A stretch of 45,465 nucleotides of DNA from positions 1 through 45,465 of the forward strand of contig JAEUIA010000082.1 of NCBI GenBank assembly GCA_016795245.1. Reading direction: 5' to 3'. The notes beneath the pieces were generated by a model, which was not told the DNA's origin, ran no database searches, and saw only the letters and a program-made list of their open reading frames with translations. Below are positions 10,246 to 20,043 of this stretch, one piece after another. How positions within the stretch are numbered: the stretch's first letter is position 1; the number at the start of each line of letters is the position of its first letter. A program made the position numbers and the translations under genes. Source of the stretch: Planctomycetota bacterium (GTDB lineage: Bacteria; Planctomycetota; UBA1135; GCA-002686595).

Positions 10246-11838
10246 ATGTCGAAAACAGCACCGAAGAAATCCGAGCCGATGACGAACGCCCCCGAAGAAT
10301 CACAGCTCGAACGCCTGCACCGCATGCGTGAACTCGCGCTGCAAGGCGGCGGCCCCGAGCGCATCGCCGCTCAACACAAGAAGGGCAAGCTGACGGCGCG
10401 CGAGCGCATCGACTTCCTGGTCGACGAAGGCTCGTTCATCGAACTCGATCGCTTCGTCACGCACCGCTGCACCGATTTCGGCATGGCGGAGCAGCAGATC
10501 CTCGGCGACGGCGTCGTCACCGGTCACGCGTTGATCGACGGGCGCCCGGTGTACCTGTTCGCGCAGGACTTCACCGTGTTCGGCGGTTCGCTGTCGGAGA
10601 CGCACGCCGAGAAGATCTGCAAGATCATGGACCTCGCGCTGAAAGTCGGCGTGCCGGTGATCGGCTTGAACGATTCGGGCGGCGCGCGCATCCAAGAAGG
10701 CGTGTCGTCGATGGGCGGCTACGCCGAGATCTTCTGGCGCAACACGCGCGCCTCGGGCGTCATTCCGCAGATCAGCGCGATCATGGGACCGTGCGCGGGC
10801 GGAGCCGTGTACTCGCCGGCGATCACGGACTTCATCTGCATGGTCGACACGACGTCGTACATGCACATCACCGGTCCCGACGTCGTGAAATCGGTGACGC
10901 ACGAGGTCGTGACCAGCGAAGATCTGGGCGGCAGCACGGTGCATTCGGCGCGCTCGGGCGTCGCGCATTTCACGAGCCCCGACGACCGCAGTTTGATGCA
11001 GCTCCTGCGCAAGCTGATGTCGTACCTGCCGTTGAACAACGCCGAGGACGCGCCGTTCGTGCCCACCGACGATCCCAGCGATCGCATGGACCTCGAACTC
11101 GACTCGATCGTGCCGCTCGACACGCAGAAGCCGTACGACATGAAGCGCATCGTCGAGAAGGTCGTCGACCTGGACTCGTGGTTCGAAGTGCAGCCTGATT
11201 TCGCGCAGAACCTGATCGTCGGCTTCGCGCGCCTGGGCGGCCGTGTGATCGGCGTCGTCGCCAATCAACCGGCAGTGCTCGCGGGTTGCTTGGATATCGA
11301 CGCGTCGACGAAAGGCGCGCGCTTCATCCGCTTCTGCGACGCGTTCAACATCCCGATCGTGACCTTCGAAGACGTGCCCGGCTTCCTGCCCGGCACGGCG
11401 CAGGAGTACGGCGGCATCATCCGTCACGGCGCCAAGATGCTGTACGCCTACTGCGAAGCGACGGTGCCGAAGATGACGGTCATCACGCGCAAGGCCTACG
11501 GCGGCGCCTACGACGTCATGGGCAGCAAGCACGTCCGTGCCGACGTGAACCTGGCCTGGCCGACGGCGCTCGTCGCCGTGATGGGGGCGGCCGGTGCCGC
11601 GAAGATCATCCACAAGCGCGAGATCGACAAGGCCGCCGATCCCAAGGCCATGGAGGCCCAGAAGACGGCCGAGTACGAGCACACGTTCAACAATCCCTAC
11701 AAGGCGGCCGCGCGCGGTTTCATCGACGACGTGATCGAGTCCAGCCGCACGCGCCCGATGCTGATTCGCACGCTCGAGCTGTTGAAGACCAAGCACGAAG
11801 ATCGCCCTGTGCGCAAGCACGGGAACATTCCGCTCTGA
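10246..11838 (+). CDS. pccB: Acyl-CoA (propionyl-CoA) carboxylase, carboxyltransferase beta subunit
   Basis: Transfers CO2 from carboxybiotin to propionyl-CoA, giving (S)-methylmalonyl-CoA. The 530-aa chain has the two crotonase-fold halves of the family. The first includes [28 protein letters not shown] and [12 protein letters not shown], where backbone amides form the oxyanion holes. The second includes [33 protein letters not shown] and [12 protein letters not shown]. It ends in the usual KHGNIPL. The neighbouring mutase and epimerase point to propionyl-CoA as substrate. Its biotin carboxylase and carrier partners are encoded 5 kb downstream at 17169-19210. The start at 10246 gives an 11-residue N-terminal tail before a second Met; there is no clear ribosome-binding site. 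Confidence 0.93.
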   Translation: MSKTAPKKSEPMTNAPEESQLERLHRMRELALQGGGPERIAAQHKKGKLTARERIDFLVDEGSFIELDRFVTHRCTDFGMAEQQILGDGVVTGHALIDGRPVYLFAQDFTVFGGSLSETHAEKICKIMDLALKVGVPVIGLNDSGGARIQEGVSSMGGYAEIFWRNTRASGVIPQISAIMGPCAGGAVYSPAITDFICMVDTTSYMHITGPDVVKSVTHEVVTSEDLGGSTVHSARSGVAHFTSPDDRSLMQLLRKLMSYLPLNNAEDAPFVPTDDPSDRMDLELDSIVPLDTQKPYDMKRIVEKVVDLDSWFEVQPDFAQNLIVGFARLGGRVIGVVANQPAVLAGCLDIDASTKGARFIRFCDAFNIPIVTFEDVPGFLPGTAQEYGGIIRHGAKMLYAYCEATVPKMTVITRKAYGGAYDVMGSKHVRADVNLAWPTALVAVMGAAGAAKIIHKREIDKAADPKAMEAQKTAEYEHTFNNPYKAAARGFIDDVIESSRTRPMLIRTLELLKTKHEDRPVRKHGNIPL

Positions 11839-11895
11839 GTCCGGCTCCCGAGCTCATCCGGCCCTGATTGCGCGAGCGACGCTCTTCACGCTCAC

Positions 11896-11930
11896 CATGA
11901 AAAGCTAGCTATGAAAGCTGGAATTTCATG
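11896..11930. terminator. Inverted repeat between convergent genes
   Basis: CATGAAA (11896-11902) is repeated inverted as TTTCATG (11924-11930), with AGCT-rich sequence between. It lies in the 120-bp gap between the convergent pccB and kinase genes, so it may end transcription from one or both sides. The stem is short and AT-containing, and no strong T-run follows. Confidence 0.3.
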
Positions 11931-11958
11931 GGCGCAGCCGGTCTCGAAGGCGCGAGAG

Positions 11959-14730
11959 TCAGGGATCCAGCGCCCGCGCCGGGCGCAGGCCGATGTCCTG
12001 GCCGATCGCAGTGGCTTCGCGCTGGGAGCGCGCCGACACGCGCACCCACTTTGGGATCGTGAGGAAGGAGCCGCCGCGCACGGACTTCTTCAGCTGGAGC
12101 TGAGCGCGGATCTCGCCGTCGCCGTCGCGCGGTCGCGTCGCGTCGTCCTTGTCGGCGTACCAGTCGCGGCACCATTCGGAGACGTTGCCGAGCACGTTGA
12201 AGAGCCCGAAACCGTTGGCTTTGAACGCGTCGACCTTGATGTGGCCTGCGAAACCGTCGTCGGGCTGCGAGAGTTTCTCGAGCCGCATGGCGCGCTCGAG
12301 CGTGCGGTCGCCGAAGTTGACCTCGGCGTGCACGTCCAGGAAATCGTCGCTCGTGAGGTAGCGCAGCTCGGTGCCGCCGCGCGCGGCGTGCTCCCACTGC
12401 ACTTCGGTCGGCAATACGAGTCCGATCTGGGCCAGCACCCGAGTGCAGGTCACCCAATCGACGTCCTCGACGGGATTGGCGCGTGAAGCACGCGGAGTGA
12501 AGCGGCTTTGCCTGCCGACGAAGACCTTGCTCGGCTGTTCGTCGGCGACCCACAACCACTGACCCTGCGTCATCTCGTACTTCGACACGAAGTAGGGATC
12601 GAGTCGCGCGGAGCGCAGTTCGCGCAGGTCGGCGCTCGCGCCGGCCGCGAGCGGCAACGCCTCCGTGACCTCGGCCTCCGAGTCGAAGCGCGGTCGGGTC
12701 GCATCGTCACTCTGTGCACCGATGGTCACTGTCCCACCGGGGATCAGGACCAGCACCATCCCTGTGTTCGCGTCCATGATCCAGTTGCCCTGACCATCCG
12801 CCACCGGGCGTTCGCCCGAGAGCACGTGCCAGAACTCCCACAGTCCGCTGTCGCGATTGCGGCCGAGAGGAACGAGGCCGATCTGCGGCGTGATCTTCAA
12901 GCCCGCGTAGCGCGGGCATTGACTCGCATCGGCGATCGAGGCCACGGCGGCGCTCCAATTCGACGCCTCGTCCTCGAGCGTGCGCCGCCGCAAGTCGCGC
13001 GCGAGTTGCGCGTGTCGTTCGACCCGCGGAGTCACCCGTTCCAGCGCGTACAAATTGCGCAGCAGCTGATGGCCCTCGTCGGCTTGCGTCTGCAGCTCGC
13101 GATCCGTGAAGCGCAACACGGGCTCTGGGTCCAGCCGGGCTTCGAGCTCCGCCAGTTTCGCGCGGCGCCAGCGCAGTTCCTCGGGGTGGATCAGTAGTGC
13201 CGCTTGACGCGCGGCCTCTTCGTCGGGCGTGAGCTGCTTGGACGGCGGCGCCTTGGCCTTCTCGAGATCTTGCTCCTGATTCTCGATGATCGAACGCGCC
13301 GTCTCGACGAGGCGCACGGCATTGACGTCCAGCGGTCGCTCCGTCGTCGAGTCCGCGCGCAGCGCACGCTCGGCCTGTTCCGCCGCACGCGTCGCGAGGG
13401 TCTGAGTCAAGCGCCTGGAGCGCGTCAGCCAATCGTCGTAGTCCGCGAGGCTCGCGGGGTGGATCGGGCCGAGTTGATCGACGCGCGCGAGCAGGCTCGA
13501 CGACTCGCCCACGTCCGCGCGCAATTCAGATTCGCGCGCGCGCGCGTGCTCGGAGGCGGCGACCGTGAAACCGGCGGCACTGATCACGACGAACAACGCG
13601 AGCAGCGACACGGCCACGGCCTTGTTGCGACCGACCCACTTCTTGAGTTCGTGCCAGGGACCCGTGCGGTGCGCCTTGACGACGCGCAGCTCCAAATAGG
13701 CGCGCAGGTCTTCGGCCAACTCCGACATGGTGGCGTAGCGCTCGTGCAGTTCGCGCGCCATGGCCTTTTCGCAGATCGACACGAGTTCGGGCGCGACGCC
13801 GCGCGCGAGTTCCGCCACGCGCTGGGGCGGACCGCGGTGGAGCGCGACCCACACCGCGCGGTTGTCGATGCGCTTTCCGGGTTCGCTGTAAGGCGCGCGC
13901 CCGGTCAACACCGTGTAGAGAATCGCACCGACGGAGTAGATATCGCTCTGCGGGTTCAGGACCGCGCTCGCTCCCACCGCCTGTTCGGGCGACATGAACG
14001 TCGGCGTGCCCACGACGCGGTCGTTCTCGGTCACGAACGGCGAACTCGACCCCGAAGACGATCCGCCGCTGCGTGCGCTGTGCAGCGCCGAACTCCCGTC
14101 TTCAGGCACGGGCAACGCGTGATCAGGCCGCGCGAGCAGGCGCGCGAGGCCCCAGTCCATCACGTACACCTCGCCGTGATCGCCGAGCATGATGTTCGAC
14201 GGTTTCAAATCGCGGTGCAACACGCCGCGCTCGTGCGCGTAGCCCATCGCTTCGCACACGCGCAAGAGCACGTGCAAGACGCGCGTCGTGGACCAGCCGT
14301 CGGTGCCGTTGCGCGCCAGCTCGAGCACACCCTCCAGCGTGCGCCCGCGCACGAGCTTCATCGTGAAATAGAACTGGCCCTCGGCGTCGAGGCCCATCTC
14401 GTGCACGGGCACGATTCCGGGGTGATCGAGTTGCCCGGCTACCTGGGCCTCTTCGACGAAGCGCGCGGTGTGCATCGTCGGCGTGCTCGGATCAGCGGGC
14501 GGAGCCAGGCCATCGCACTGCATCACCTTCATCGCCAGGTCGCGGTGCAAATCCTCGTCGCGCACGCGCAAGACACGGCCCATGCCGCCGCGCCCGACTT
14601 CCTCGTGCACCGTGTAGCGCTCGAACGCGCCGCGTCGCGCCGACAGCCGCTGGACCAGATCGGCCCATTCGGCGTGCGCCCAATCGGTGCTGTTCGGCCC
14701 TGTGGAGGGCCTGTTCTCGCCGAGGGACAT
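11959..14730 (-). CDS. Transmembrane Ser/Thr protein kinase with C-terminal SUMF1-like domain
   Basis: A 923-aa protein. A PknB-type kinase domain occupies about 39-350: Gly-loop GRGGMG (47-51), Lys68, catalytic HRDLKPSN (172-179) and DWG (192-194) in place of DFG, as is common in planctomycete kinases. The catalytic Asp and Lys are present, so it should be active. One membrane helix follows at about 371-392, then a helical region, then a formylglycine-generating-enzyme-like (SUMF1) domain at about 656-920 (LIPGGTVTIG, LPTEVQWEHAARGG, NVLGNVSEW, SVRGGSFL). The Cys pair that FGE uses after GGSF is missing (the sequence is GGSFLTIPKWV), so this half is probably a sensor or binding domain. The gene starts 27 nt after the stop of the upstream protease gene, so the two are probably co-transcribed. 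The topology predicts a cytoplasmic kinase and an outer sensor. Confidence 0.92.
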   Translation of the reverse strand: MSLGENRPSTGPNSTDWAHAEWADLVQRLSARRGAFERYTVHEEVGRGGMGRVLRVRDEDLHRDLAMKVMQCDGLAPPADPSTPTMHTARFVEEAQVAGQLDHPGIVPVHEMGLDAEGQFYFTMKLVRGRTLEGVLELARNGTDGWSTTRVLHVLLRVCEAMGYAHERGVLHRDLKPSNIMLGDHGEVYVMDWGLARLLARPDHALPVPEDGSSALHSARSGGSSSGSSSPFVTENDRVVGTPTFMSPEQAVGASAVLNPQSDIYSVGAILYTVLTGRAPYSEPGKRIDNRAVWVALHRGPPQRVAELARGVAPELVSICEKAMARELHERYATMSELAEDLRAYLELRVVKAHRTGPWHELKKWVGRNKAVAVSLLALFVVISAAGFTVAASEHARARESELRADVGESSSLLARVDQLGPIHPASLADYDDWLTRSRRLTQTLATRAAEQAERALRADSTTERPLDVNAVRLVETARSIIENQEQDLEKAKAPPSKQLTPDEEAARQAALLIHPEELRWRRAKLAELEARLDPEPVLRFTDRELQTQADEGHQLLRNLYALERVTPRVERHAQLARDLRRRTLEDEASNWSAAVASIADASQCPRYAGLKITPQIGLVPLGRNRDSGLWEFWHVLSGERPVADGQGNWIMDANTGMVLVLIPGGTVTIGAQSDDATRPRFDSEAEVTEALPLAAGASADLRELRSARLDPYFVSKYEMTQGQWLWVADEQPSKVFVGRQSRFTPRASRANPVEDVDWVTCTRVLAQIGLVLPTEVQWEHAARGGTELRYLTSDDFLDVHAEVNFGDRTLERAMRLEKLSQPDDGFAGHIKVDAFKANGFGLFNVLGNVSEWCRDWYADKDDATRPRDGDGEIRAQLQLKKSVRGGSFLTIPKWVRVSARSQREATAIGQDIGLRPARALDP

Positions 14731-14757
14731 GCGCGGTTGCTTTGGAGTGTGAGCGAG

Positions 14758-16398
14758 TTAGTGCGGGGAGTTCGGCCCCGGTGTAGGAGTCGGTGTCACG
14801 ATCGTCGTCGGAACGAAATCGACGTCGGCCGGTGGGGGACTATCCAACCACTTCGACGCCGAGAGTACGCGAATTTCGGGCACGGTCACGCCGCTGTCGG
14901 TCACGCTGAAGCCGTTCTTGCGCAGGGCTTCATCGATCAAGGCCTGGGTCGCATCGGGGTGCTGTTCGAGCAGCGTGCTGAAGCCCGCGGCGACGAACGG
15001 CGCAGCGAACGACGATCCGGAACCGAGCGAGTACACCATGCGATTGGTCGGCGGCCCGAGTTCGACGTTGAGGAACGCACCTTGAGCGCACAGGTCCAAC
15101 ATGGGCCCCCAGTTCGAGAGCCGCGAGCGGATGAGCGGCGTCCCGCCGATTCCGCCGCGCGAAGAGCCGACCGTGACGGCCGTGCTCAGACAACTCGGGT
15201 AGAAGACCTCGCCTTCGTAGAGCGCTTCGTTGCCCGCCGCGATGACGACCGGAATCTGGTAGGCCGCGAGCAGATTGATGTGGTCGCGGAGCGCGGGCTT
15301 CAACACGGCGCAGCCGACGTAGATCGGCTCGGTGTCGCAGTCGCAATCGAATCTGGACGCCATGTCCTTGTCACCCAGGCTCACGCAGACGGCCGCGATG
15401 TTGCCGTGCGCGCCTGTGGCCTGAAACATCAAGACCTGCTGAAGCGCATTGGCCAGGAATTCCGTACTCGAGGTTTCGTACTTTCCGAACACGTCCAGGC
15501 CCACGATGCGCGCGTTGGGATTCCCGGCCGCGACGATGAGCGCGACCTTCGTTCCGTGCGAGACCGCAGCATTCGGGAGATCGACCGGCGCAGGGCTCAA
15601 CGGCACGTCCACCGCCGGACCGATCACGACCGTCTGAAGCGCCTGGACGCGCCCGTGCAAGGCGCTCAACTTCTCGTCGATGCGATCGTCGATGACGACG
15701 ACGGTCGAACTTTCCGCCGGCGCGGGAAAGCCGTCCAATTCCAGGTGTCGACTCGCTTCTTCCAGCGAAACTTCGAGCAGTGCCGGAGGCGCGCACTGAG
15801 CCTTCAGCGCATCCACGACTTCGATCGAAATCCTGAAAGGACGACCCGTGGACAGTGCCGATACCCTGCCGACCCAGTCCTGCAAGCGTCCGATGTCGGC
15901 CGAGTCCAGGTCCAACGCGATGTAGGGCGCGAAGCGGAACAAGGTCACGTTCAAGTTGGCGTTCGCGCGCAGTTGCGCCAGCAACAACTGTTGGGCCTTG
16001 GAGATCTGCTGGATTCGCTCGCTTCCGTCCGGAGGGAGAATCGTGCTGCGCTTCGCGCGCGAGTCGTAGCTCGGTGCCGTGATCGGAGGCACCAGACCTT
16101 CGAGTCGGATCATCACGCGCAATTTGCCTTCAGCACGTATGCGACGCGCGACGTCGGCCAGTTGTCGGACCTCGTTCGGAACCGCAACCGGAGCCACGAT
16201 CGGCCTGGGCCCGCGGCCGGGCCGATCGACGGGGTCGGCCCTTCTGTCCGGTCGGTCAGGTGCTGTCGGGGCAACCGGCGCGGCGCCGCCGTGCACCGTG
16301 CCGTCGGGTTGACAGGAACAGCCCGCGCTTGCGAGCCCCACGAGGACGAGGAGCGCGAGCCAGGCCCAACTTTCCGATCCTCGCGGAGCGCCGCGCAT
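14758..16398 (-). CDS. Subtilisin-like (S8) serine protease, probable lipoprotein
   Basis: A 546-aa exported protease. The N-terminus has a hydrophobic segment ending in LASAGC, a loose lipobox with Cys27 as the probable lipid anchor, then a Pro/Arg/Asp-rich linker. A pro-domain-like part follows (about 75-200). The S8 catalytic core has Asp237 in VVVIDDRID, His281 in VSHGTKV, oxyanion Asn390 in VIAAGNE and Ser463 in GSSFAAP, so all four key residues are present. A Cys-rich insertion (DCDCD, VGC) at 351-363 and a Thr/Pro tail end the chain. The ATG at 16398 lies 2 nt after the upstream stop; a GTG at 16404 overlapping that stop is an alternative start. It is co-directional with the upstream small exported protein and the downstream kinase, so processing of an envelope partner is a reasonable guess. 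Confidence 0.85.
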   Translation of the reverse strand: MRGAPRGSESWAWLALLVLVGLASAGCSCQPDGTVHGGAAPVAPTAPDRPDRRADPVDRPGRGPRPIVAPVAVPNEVRQLADVARRIRAEGKLRVMIRLEGLVPPITAPSYDSRAKRSTILPPDGSERIQQISKAQQLLLAQLRANANLNVTLFRFAPYIALDLDSADIGRLQDWVGRVSALSTGRPFRISIEVVDALKAQCAPPALLEVSLEEASRHLELDGFPAPAESSTVVVIDDRIDEKLSALHGRVQALQTVVIGPAVDVPLSPAPVDLPNAAVSHGTKVALIVAAGNPNARIVGLDVFGKYETSSTEFLANALQQVLMFQATGAHGNIAAVCVSLGDKDMASRFDCDCDTEPIYVGCAVLKPALRDHINLLAAYQIPVVIAAGNEALYEGEVFYPSCLSTAVTVGSSRGGIGGTPLIRSRLSNWGPMLDLCAQGAFLNVELGPPTNRMVYSLGSGSSFAAPFVAAGFSTLLEQHPDATQALIDEALRKNGFSVTDSGVTVPEIRVLSASKWLDSPPPADVDFVPTTIVTPTPTPGPNSPH

Positions 16399-16400
16399 GA

Positions 16401-16916
16401 TCACTTCACCGTCCGCGTCAATGTGTAGGTGAACTCGATGCCGTAGTTCTTACCGGAGACCAGGATGCGCTCCTTGTTCGCGGCCGGCGGGCGCACAGTG
16501 GTCTTCGTGGGCTCGACGAGGGGGAGCAGTGCGTTGTAAGTCCCCAGTGTCGGGACGATCATCGGGCCCTCCCGGTCCGTTCCATTGTAGGTCTCGATCG
16601 TGACCTCGTTGCGCGCCGGGTCGTAGATGAACGTGGCCGTGTTGACCACACCCTTCAGGAGCGGAATCTCATGCGTTCCGTCCGGGAAGCCGAGCACGAG
16701 CACCTCGTCGGCCGGAGCCCACATCTCGAACAGCATGCCCTTCTGACCCGACGGCGCCTCGTGCCAGTAGACCTGCACCTCAGGGCGATTGTCCGGGCGG
16801 ATGTCGAGGTCGCAGTCGGTGAAATCCTGGCCGCGCACCGTACCGGATTGGGGCGTGAGGCAAGCGACGGCTGCGAGTACGAAAGAACCCAGAGCGAGCA
16901 TGGACTTGGCGAGCAT
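16401..16916 (-). CDS. Small exported protein of unknown function
   Basis: A 171-aa protein starting at ATG 16916, five bases after a good GAGGAG ribosome-binding site. The open frame extends 117 bases upstream but only with Arg-rich sequence. Residues 1-20 form a signal peptide (MLAKSMLALGSFVLAAVA) ending at a Cys, so it may be a lipoprotein. The mature part has alternating hydrophobic beta-strand patterns and no Cys-rich or catalytic motif. I recognise no family. Its stop overlaps or touches the start of the protease gene, so the two are likely translated from one message, and it could be the protease's partner, substrate or inhibitor. Confidence 0.75.
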   Translation of the reverse strand: MLAKSMLALGSFVLAAVACLTPQSGTVRGQDFTDCDLDIRPDNRPEVQVYWHEAPSGQKGMLFEMWAPADEVLVLGFPDGTHEIPLLKGVVNTATFIYDPARNEVTIETYNGTDREGPMIVPTLGTYNALLPLVEPTKTTVRPPAANKERILVSGKNYGIEFTYTLTRTVK

Positions 16917-17168
16917 GTGACTCCTCGAGAGTGGAAGGGGACGGTGTGATATCTCGCAGTCTTTGCGCGCGCGACGTCGGGCCTTACAGGCAAAAACGCG
17001 AGAGCCGCCGCGCGGGAATGCGCTCTCCCTCAAGGGCGTGCGCGGCGAGCACTATCAGTCTCCGGGCGCTGCCCGGGTTTGGCAAGTAGGGCCCTCCAGC
17101 GCTCCAGGGGCACGTTCGGGGCCCTTTCCTGTGGCTCCGATGCGCCGCGGCTGGTCTCATGGCGCCCC

Positions 17169-18701
17169 ATGTTCAGCCGCATCCTCATCGCCAACCGCGG
17201 CGAAATCGCCCTGCGCGTGATCCGCACCGCCCGCGAAATGGACATCGAGACCGTCGCGGTGTTCTCCGACTGGGACGCGCGCGCGTTGCACACCCGCATG
17301 GCGCACATCGCCGTGCCTTTGCACGGCAACCTGCCCAGCCAGAGCTATCTCGTCACTGAAAAGATCCTCGCCGCCGCCAAGCAGACCGGTGCCGAGGCGA
17401 TCCACCCGGGCTACGGCTTCCTGTCCGAGAACGCGAACTTCGCGCGCGCCGTGCGCGACGCCGGGCTCGTGTGGATAGGCCCGCCCCCCGAGGCGATCGA
17501 GGCGATGGGGGACAAGATCAAATCGCGCCGCGCGATGAAGGCCGCCGGCGTGCCGGTCGTGCCGGGTCTGGTCGATCCGCTCGACGATGCGGCGGCAGCG
17601 CGCAAGGCGGCCGAGGGCATCGGCTATCCGATCGCGCTCAAGGCGGCTGCGGGGGGGGGCGGAAAGGGCATTCGCATCGTGCGCGAAGCGAAAGAGATGG
17701 AGAGCGCCTTCCGCACGGCTTCAGGCGAAGCCAAGAGTTCGTTCGGCGACGGGCGTATCTACATGGAGCGCTACCTCGACAAGCCGCGCCACATCGAAGT
17801 GCAATTGCTGTTCGATCACCAGGGCAACGGCGTGCACTACGGTGTGCGCGAATGCTCGATCCAGCGCCGCCACCAGAAACTGATCGAGGAATGTCCGTCG
17901 GTCGTCATCGACGACGCGACGCGCGACAAGATGGGCGCGGTTGCGCTCAAGGCCGGCGCCGCCGTCGGGTACCAGAACGCAGGCACGGTCGAGTTCCTGT
18001 GGTCGAACGGCGAGTTCTACTTCCTGGAGATGAACACCCGCCTCCAGGTCGAGCACCCGGTGACGGAGATGGTCACCGGCACCGACCTCGTGCGCGAACA
18101 GATCCGCGTCGCGAGCGGCGAGAAGCTCGGCTACGGACAAGACGCGGTGCGTTGGAACGGCTGGGCGATCGAAGTGCGCATCAACGCCGAGGACACCGCC
18201 AACAAGTTCCTGCCCTCGACCGGCACGATCCACAATCTGCGCATGCCGGGTGGGCCTTTCGTGCGCCTCGACCTCGGGATGTACCGCGGCATGGAGGTCG
18301 GCGTGAACTACGACCCGATGCTCGGCAAGCTGATCGTGTGGGGCCGGACGCGCGCGGAAGCGATTGCGCGCATGATCCGCGCCTTGCAGGAGATGAATGT
18401 CGGCGGTGTACGCACGAGCGCACCGGCGGCGTTGTCGGTGTTGGAAGACGCGCGCTTCAAGCAGGGCGATTTCGACACGCATTTCCTCGAGAGCCTGAAC
18501 CTCGACAAAGAGAACCAGGAACTGGAGTCGATCGTCGCCGCGGCGGCTGCGATCTTCCGCCATCACAAGGCGCGCCGGCGCGCGCTCGCGCCCGAGTCCG
18601 GCAACCGCGAGGGCTGGCTGGATCGTTCGCGCCGGTCGCTGGCGTCGCACGCGCAGCGCTCGGCCGAGGGGCCCGCCCCGCACCAGGGAGGCGGCGCGTG
18701 A
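17169..18701 (+). CDS. Biotin carboxylase subunit of propionyl/acetyl-CoA carboxylase
   Basis: Carboxylates the biotin of the carrier protein using ATP and bicarbonate. The 510-aa chain has the full family order: N-terminal Rossmann-like domain (MFSRILIANRGEIALRV, HPGYGFLSEN at 79-88), ATP-grasp with the glycine loop GGGGKG (162-167), ECSIQRRHQKLIEE (228-241), EMNTRLQVEHPVTE (287-300) and the C-terminal domain (MPGGPFVRLD). It is longer than the usual roughly 450 aa because of a basic Arg-rich tail from about residue 468. The ATG at 17169 is the usual family start; upstream in-frame sequence to 17079 has no homology. The stop overlaps the GTG of the carrier gene. With the carrier and the beta subunit at 10246-11838 it would form the full carboxylase. 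Confidence 0.93.
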   Translation: MFSRILIANRGEIALRVIRTAREMDIETVAVFSDWDARALHTRMAHIAVPLHGNLPSQSYLVTEKILAAAKQTGAEAIHPGYGFLSENANFARAVRDAGLVWIGPPPEAIEAMGDKIKSRRAMKAAGVPVVPGLVDPLDDAAAARKAAEGIGYPIALKAAAGGGGKGIRIVREAKEMESAFRTASGEAKSSFGDGRIYMERYLDKPRHIEVQLLFDHQGNGVHYGVRECSIQRRHQKLIEECPSVVIDDATRDKMGAVALKAGAAVGYQNAGTVEFLWSNGEFYFLEMNTRLQVEHPVTEMVTGTDLVREQIRVASGEKLGYGQDAVRWNGWAIEVRINAEDTANKFLPSTGTIHNLRMPGGPFVRLDLGMYRGMEVGVNYDPMLGKLIVWGRTRAEAIARMIRALQEMNVGGVRTSAPAALSVLEDARFKQGDFDTHFLESLNLDKENQELESIVAAAAAIFRHHKARRRALAPESGNREGWLDRSRRSLASHAQRSAEGPAPHQGGGA

Positions 18702-19210
18702 AGTACTACGTCTCCGTCAACGGCCGCACCCGCATCGTCCACCTGATCGAGCGCAACAACAAACTGGTCGTGCACGTCGACGATCAACCGTTCGACGCCA
18801 GCTACCAGGAAGTCGATTCACTCGGCCAGGTCGTGATCATCCACGACGGGAAGAGCTACGGCTTGTCGATGGCCGGCGATCCGAACCAGGTCGAAGTCAC
18901 GCTCGCCGGGCATTTCTACGACGTGCGGATCGAGGACGAGCGCGAACGCGCCGCGCACGCCGCCGAACGCGCCGGCGGCAGGTCCAACGGTCTGGTGATC
19001 AGCGTGATGCCCGGCGTCGTCGTCGACCTCATGGTCAAGCCCGGTGATCGAATCGAAAAAGGGCAGGCATTGTTGATCCTGTCGGCGATGAAGATGCAGA
19101 ACGAAATCGGGGCACCCGTCGCGGGGATCGTCAAGGAACTGCACGTCGCCGCCGATCAAGCCGTCGCGGCGGGCGCGAAGCTCGTGACGATCACGCCCAA
19201 CCCGGACTGA
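18698..19210 (+). CDS. Biotin carboxyl carrier protein (biotin/lipoyl domain)
   Basis: Carries CO2 on biotin between the carboxylase and transferase subunits. The 170-aa protein starts at GTG 18698, overlapping the upstream stop (GTGA), with GGGAGG upstream. Residues 1-90 are a mixed beta region that probably docks to the carboxylase; a Ser/Gly hinge follows; residues 98-168 are the biotinyl domain with LSAMKMQNEI, where Lys132 should be biotinylated. The domain layout resembles the C-terminal half of PccA, split off as a separate gene. Its TGA is immediately followed by the stop of the convergent gene (TGATCA), leaving no intergenic bases. Confidence 0.93.
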   Translation: MKYYVSVNGRTRIVHLIERNNKLVVHVDDQPFDASYQEVDSLGQVVIIHDGKSYGLSMAGDPNQVEVTLAGHFYDVRIEDERERAAHAAERAGGRSNGLVISVMPGVVVDLMVKPGDRIEKGQALLILSAMKMQNEIGAPVAGIVKELHVAADQAVAAGAKLVTITPNPD

Positions 19211-19972
19211 TCACTTCACGGCGTCCAATTCGACGCGCGTCTGTTCGAGCCGTTTCTGGCCGTCGTCGTCCTTGAACTTCTTCGCCAGCACGAGCGCCGC
19301 GTCACAGGCGACCTTGGCGCGCGCGGTGCGGCCCAGCTTCTGACACATCGTCGTCATCGTCTGGAGCGCAATGTACTCGTCGCCTTGCAGGCCGAGGTCG
19401 TGGTAGATCGTGCGCGCGACGGACGCGGCTTCGAGTGCCTTGTCGTGCGCACCCAGCGCCGCCTGCGCCGCCGCGATCGCGTCGAAACCCATTGCGGTTC
19501 CCCACCAATCGCCGAGGGGACGCGCCAGTTGCAAACACTCGTTGCCGGCCGCGAGCGCCTGGTCCGCTGCCTTGGCGTCGAGCGCCTTCTGCGCGCGACC
19601 GAACGCCGCCTGGCCGGCGCGAAACTGCTTGCGCTCAGCGTCGTTCCAGCCGACGAACGACGACGCGTAGTCGAGGATCATGGGATGGCCGCCGGCCTCG
19701 GCAGCGATCTCTGCACCCCACATGGCGCGGTCGAGCATCTCGGTGATCTTCCGCAAGTCGGGGTAAGCGGATTTCTCGCGCACTTTGAGGCTACCTTCCA
19801 GGTCAGCGTCGATCGTACCCAGCACGGCTGAGGGGTTGGCACGCCAGAGGGCCAGACACGCGGCGCGATCTTGCTTGCCGGCGAGTTCGACGAATTGTTG
19901 GCGCACGGTCTTGGCGTCGGTCATGGGTGTGACGGCGGGAGCAATCGTGACGAGCAGAGCAGTGAGAAACAT
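19211..19972 (-). CDS. Exported TPR-like helical repeat protein
   Basis: A 253-aa protein starting at MFLTALLVTIAPAVTP, a short signal peptide. Starting here also avoids overlap with the divergent dapE gene. The mature chain is Ala-rich and helical, with degenerate tetratricopeptide-like units (FGRAQKALDAKAADQALAAG, DAIAAAQAALGAHDKALEAA, MCQKLGRTARAKVACDAAL). No enzyme motif is seen. TPR proteins usually bind other proteins; the partner here is not known. It sits convergent to the biotin-carrier gene and divergent from dapE, so it is probably a single-gene unit. Confidence 0.7.
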   Translation of the reverse strand: MFLTALLVTIAPAVTPMTDAKTVRQQFVELAGKQDRAACLALWRANPSAVLGTIDADLEGSLKVREKSAYPDLRKITEMLDRAMWGAEIAAEAGGHPMILDYASSFVGWNDAERKQFRAGQAAFGRAQKALDAKAADQALAAGNECLQLARPLGDWWGTAMGFDAIAAAQAALGAHDKALEAASVARTIYHDLGLQGDEYIALQTMTTMCQKLGRTARAKVACDAALVLAKKFKDDDGQKRLEQTRVELDAVK

Positions 19973-20043
19973 AGGTGCACTCGTAGGGGGGCTGAGGACG
20001 TTGTTCGCGCAGGCCACGATATCCGGCATACTGCGCGCCGACC

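Noticed and set aside
13204..16428. 1074-codon plus-strand open frame
   Set aside because: It is antisense to the kinase and protease genes, Arg/His-rich without domains, and arises from the GC-rich codon bias of the true genes.
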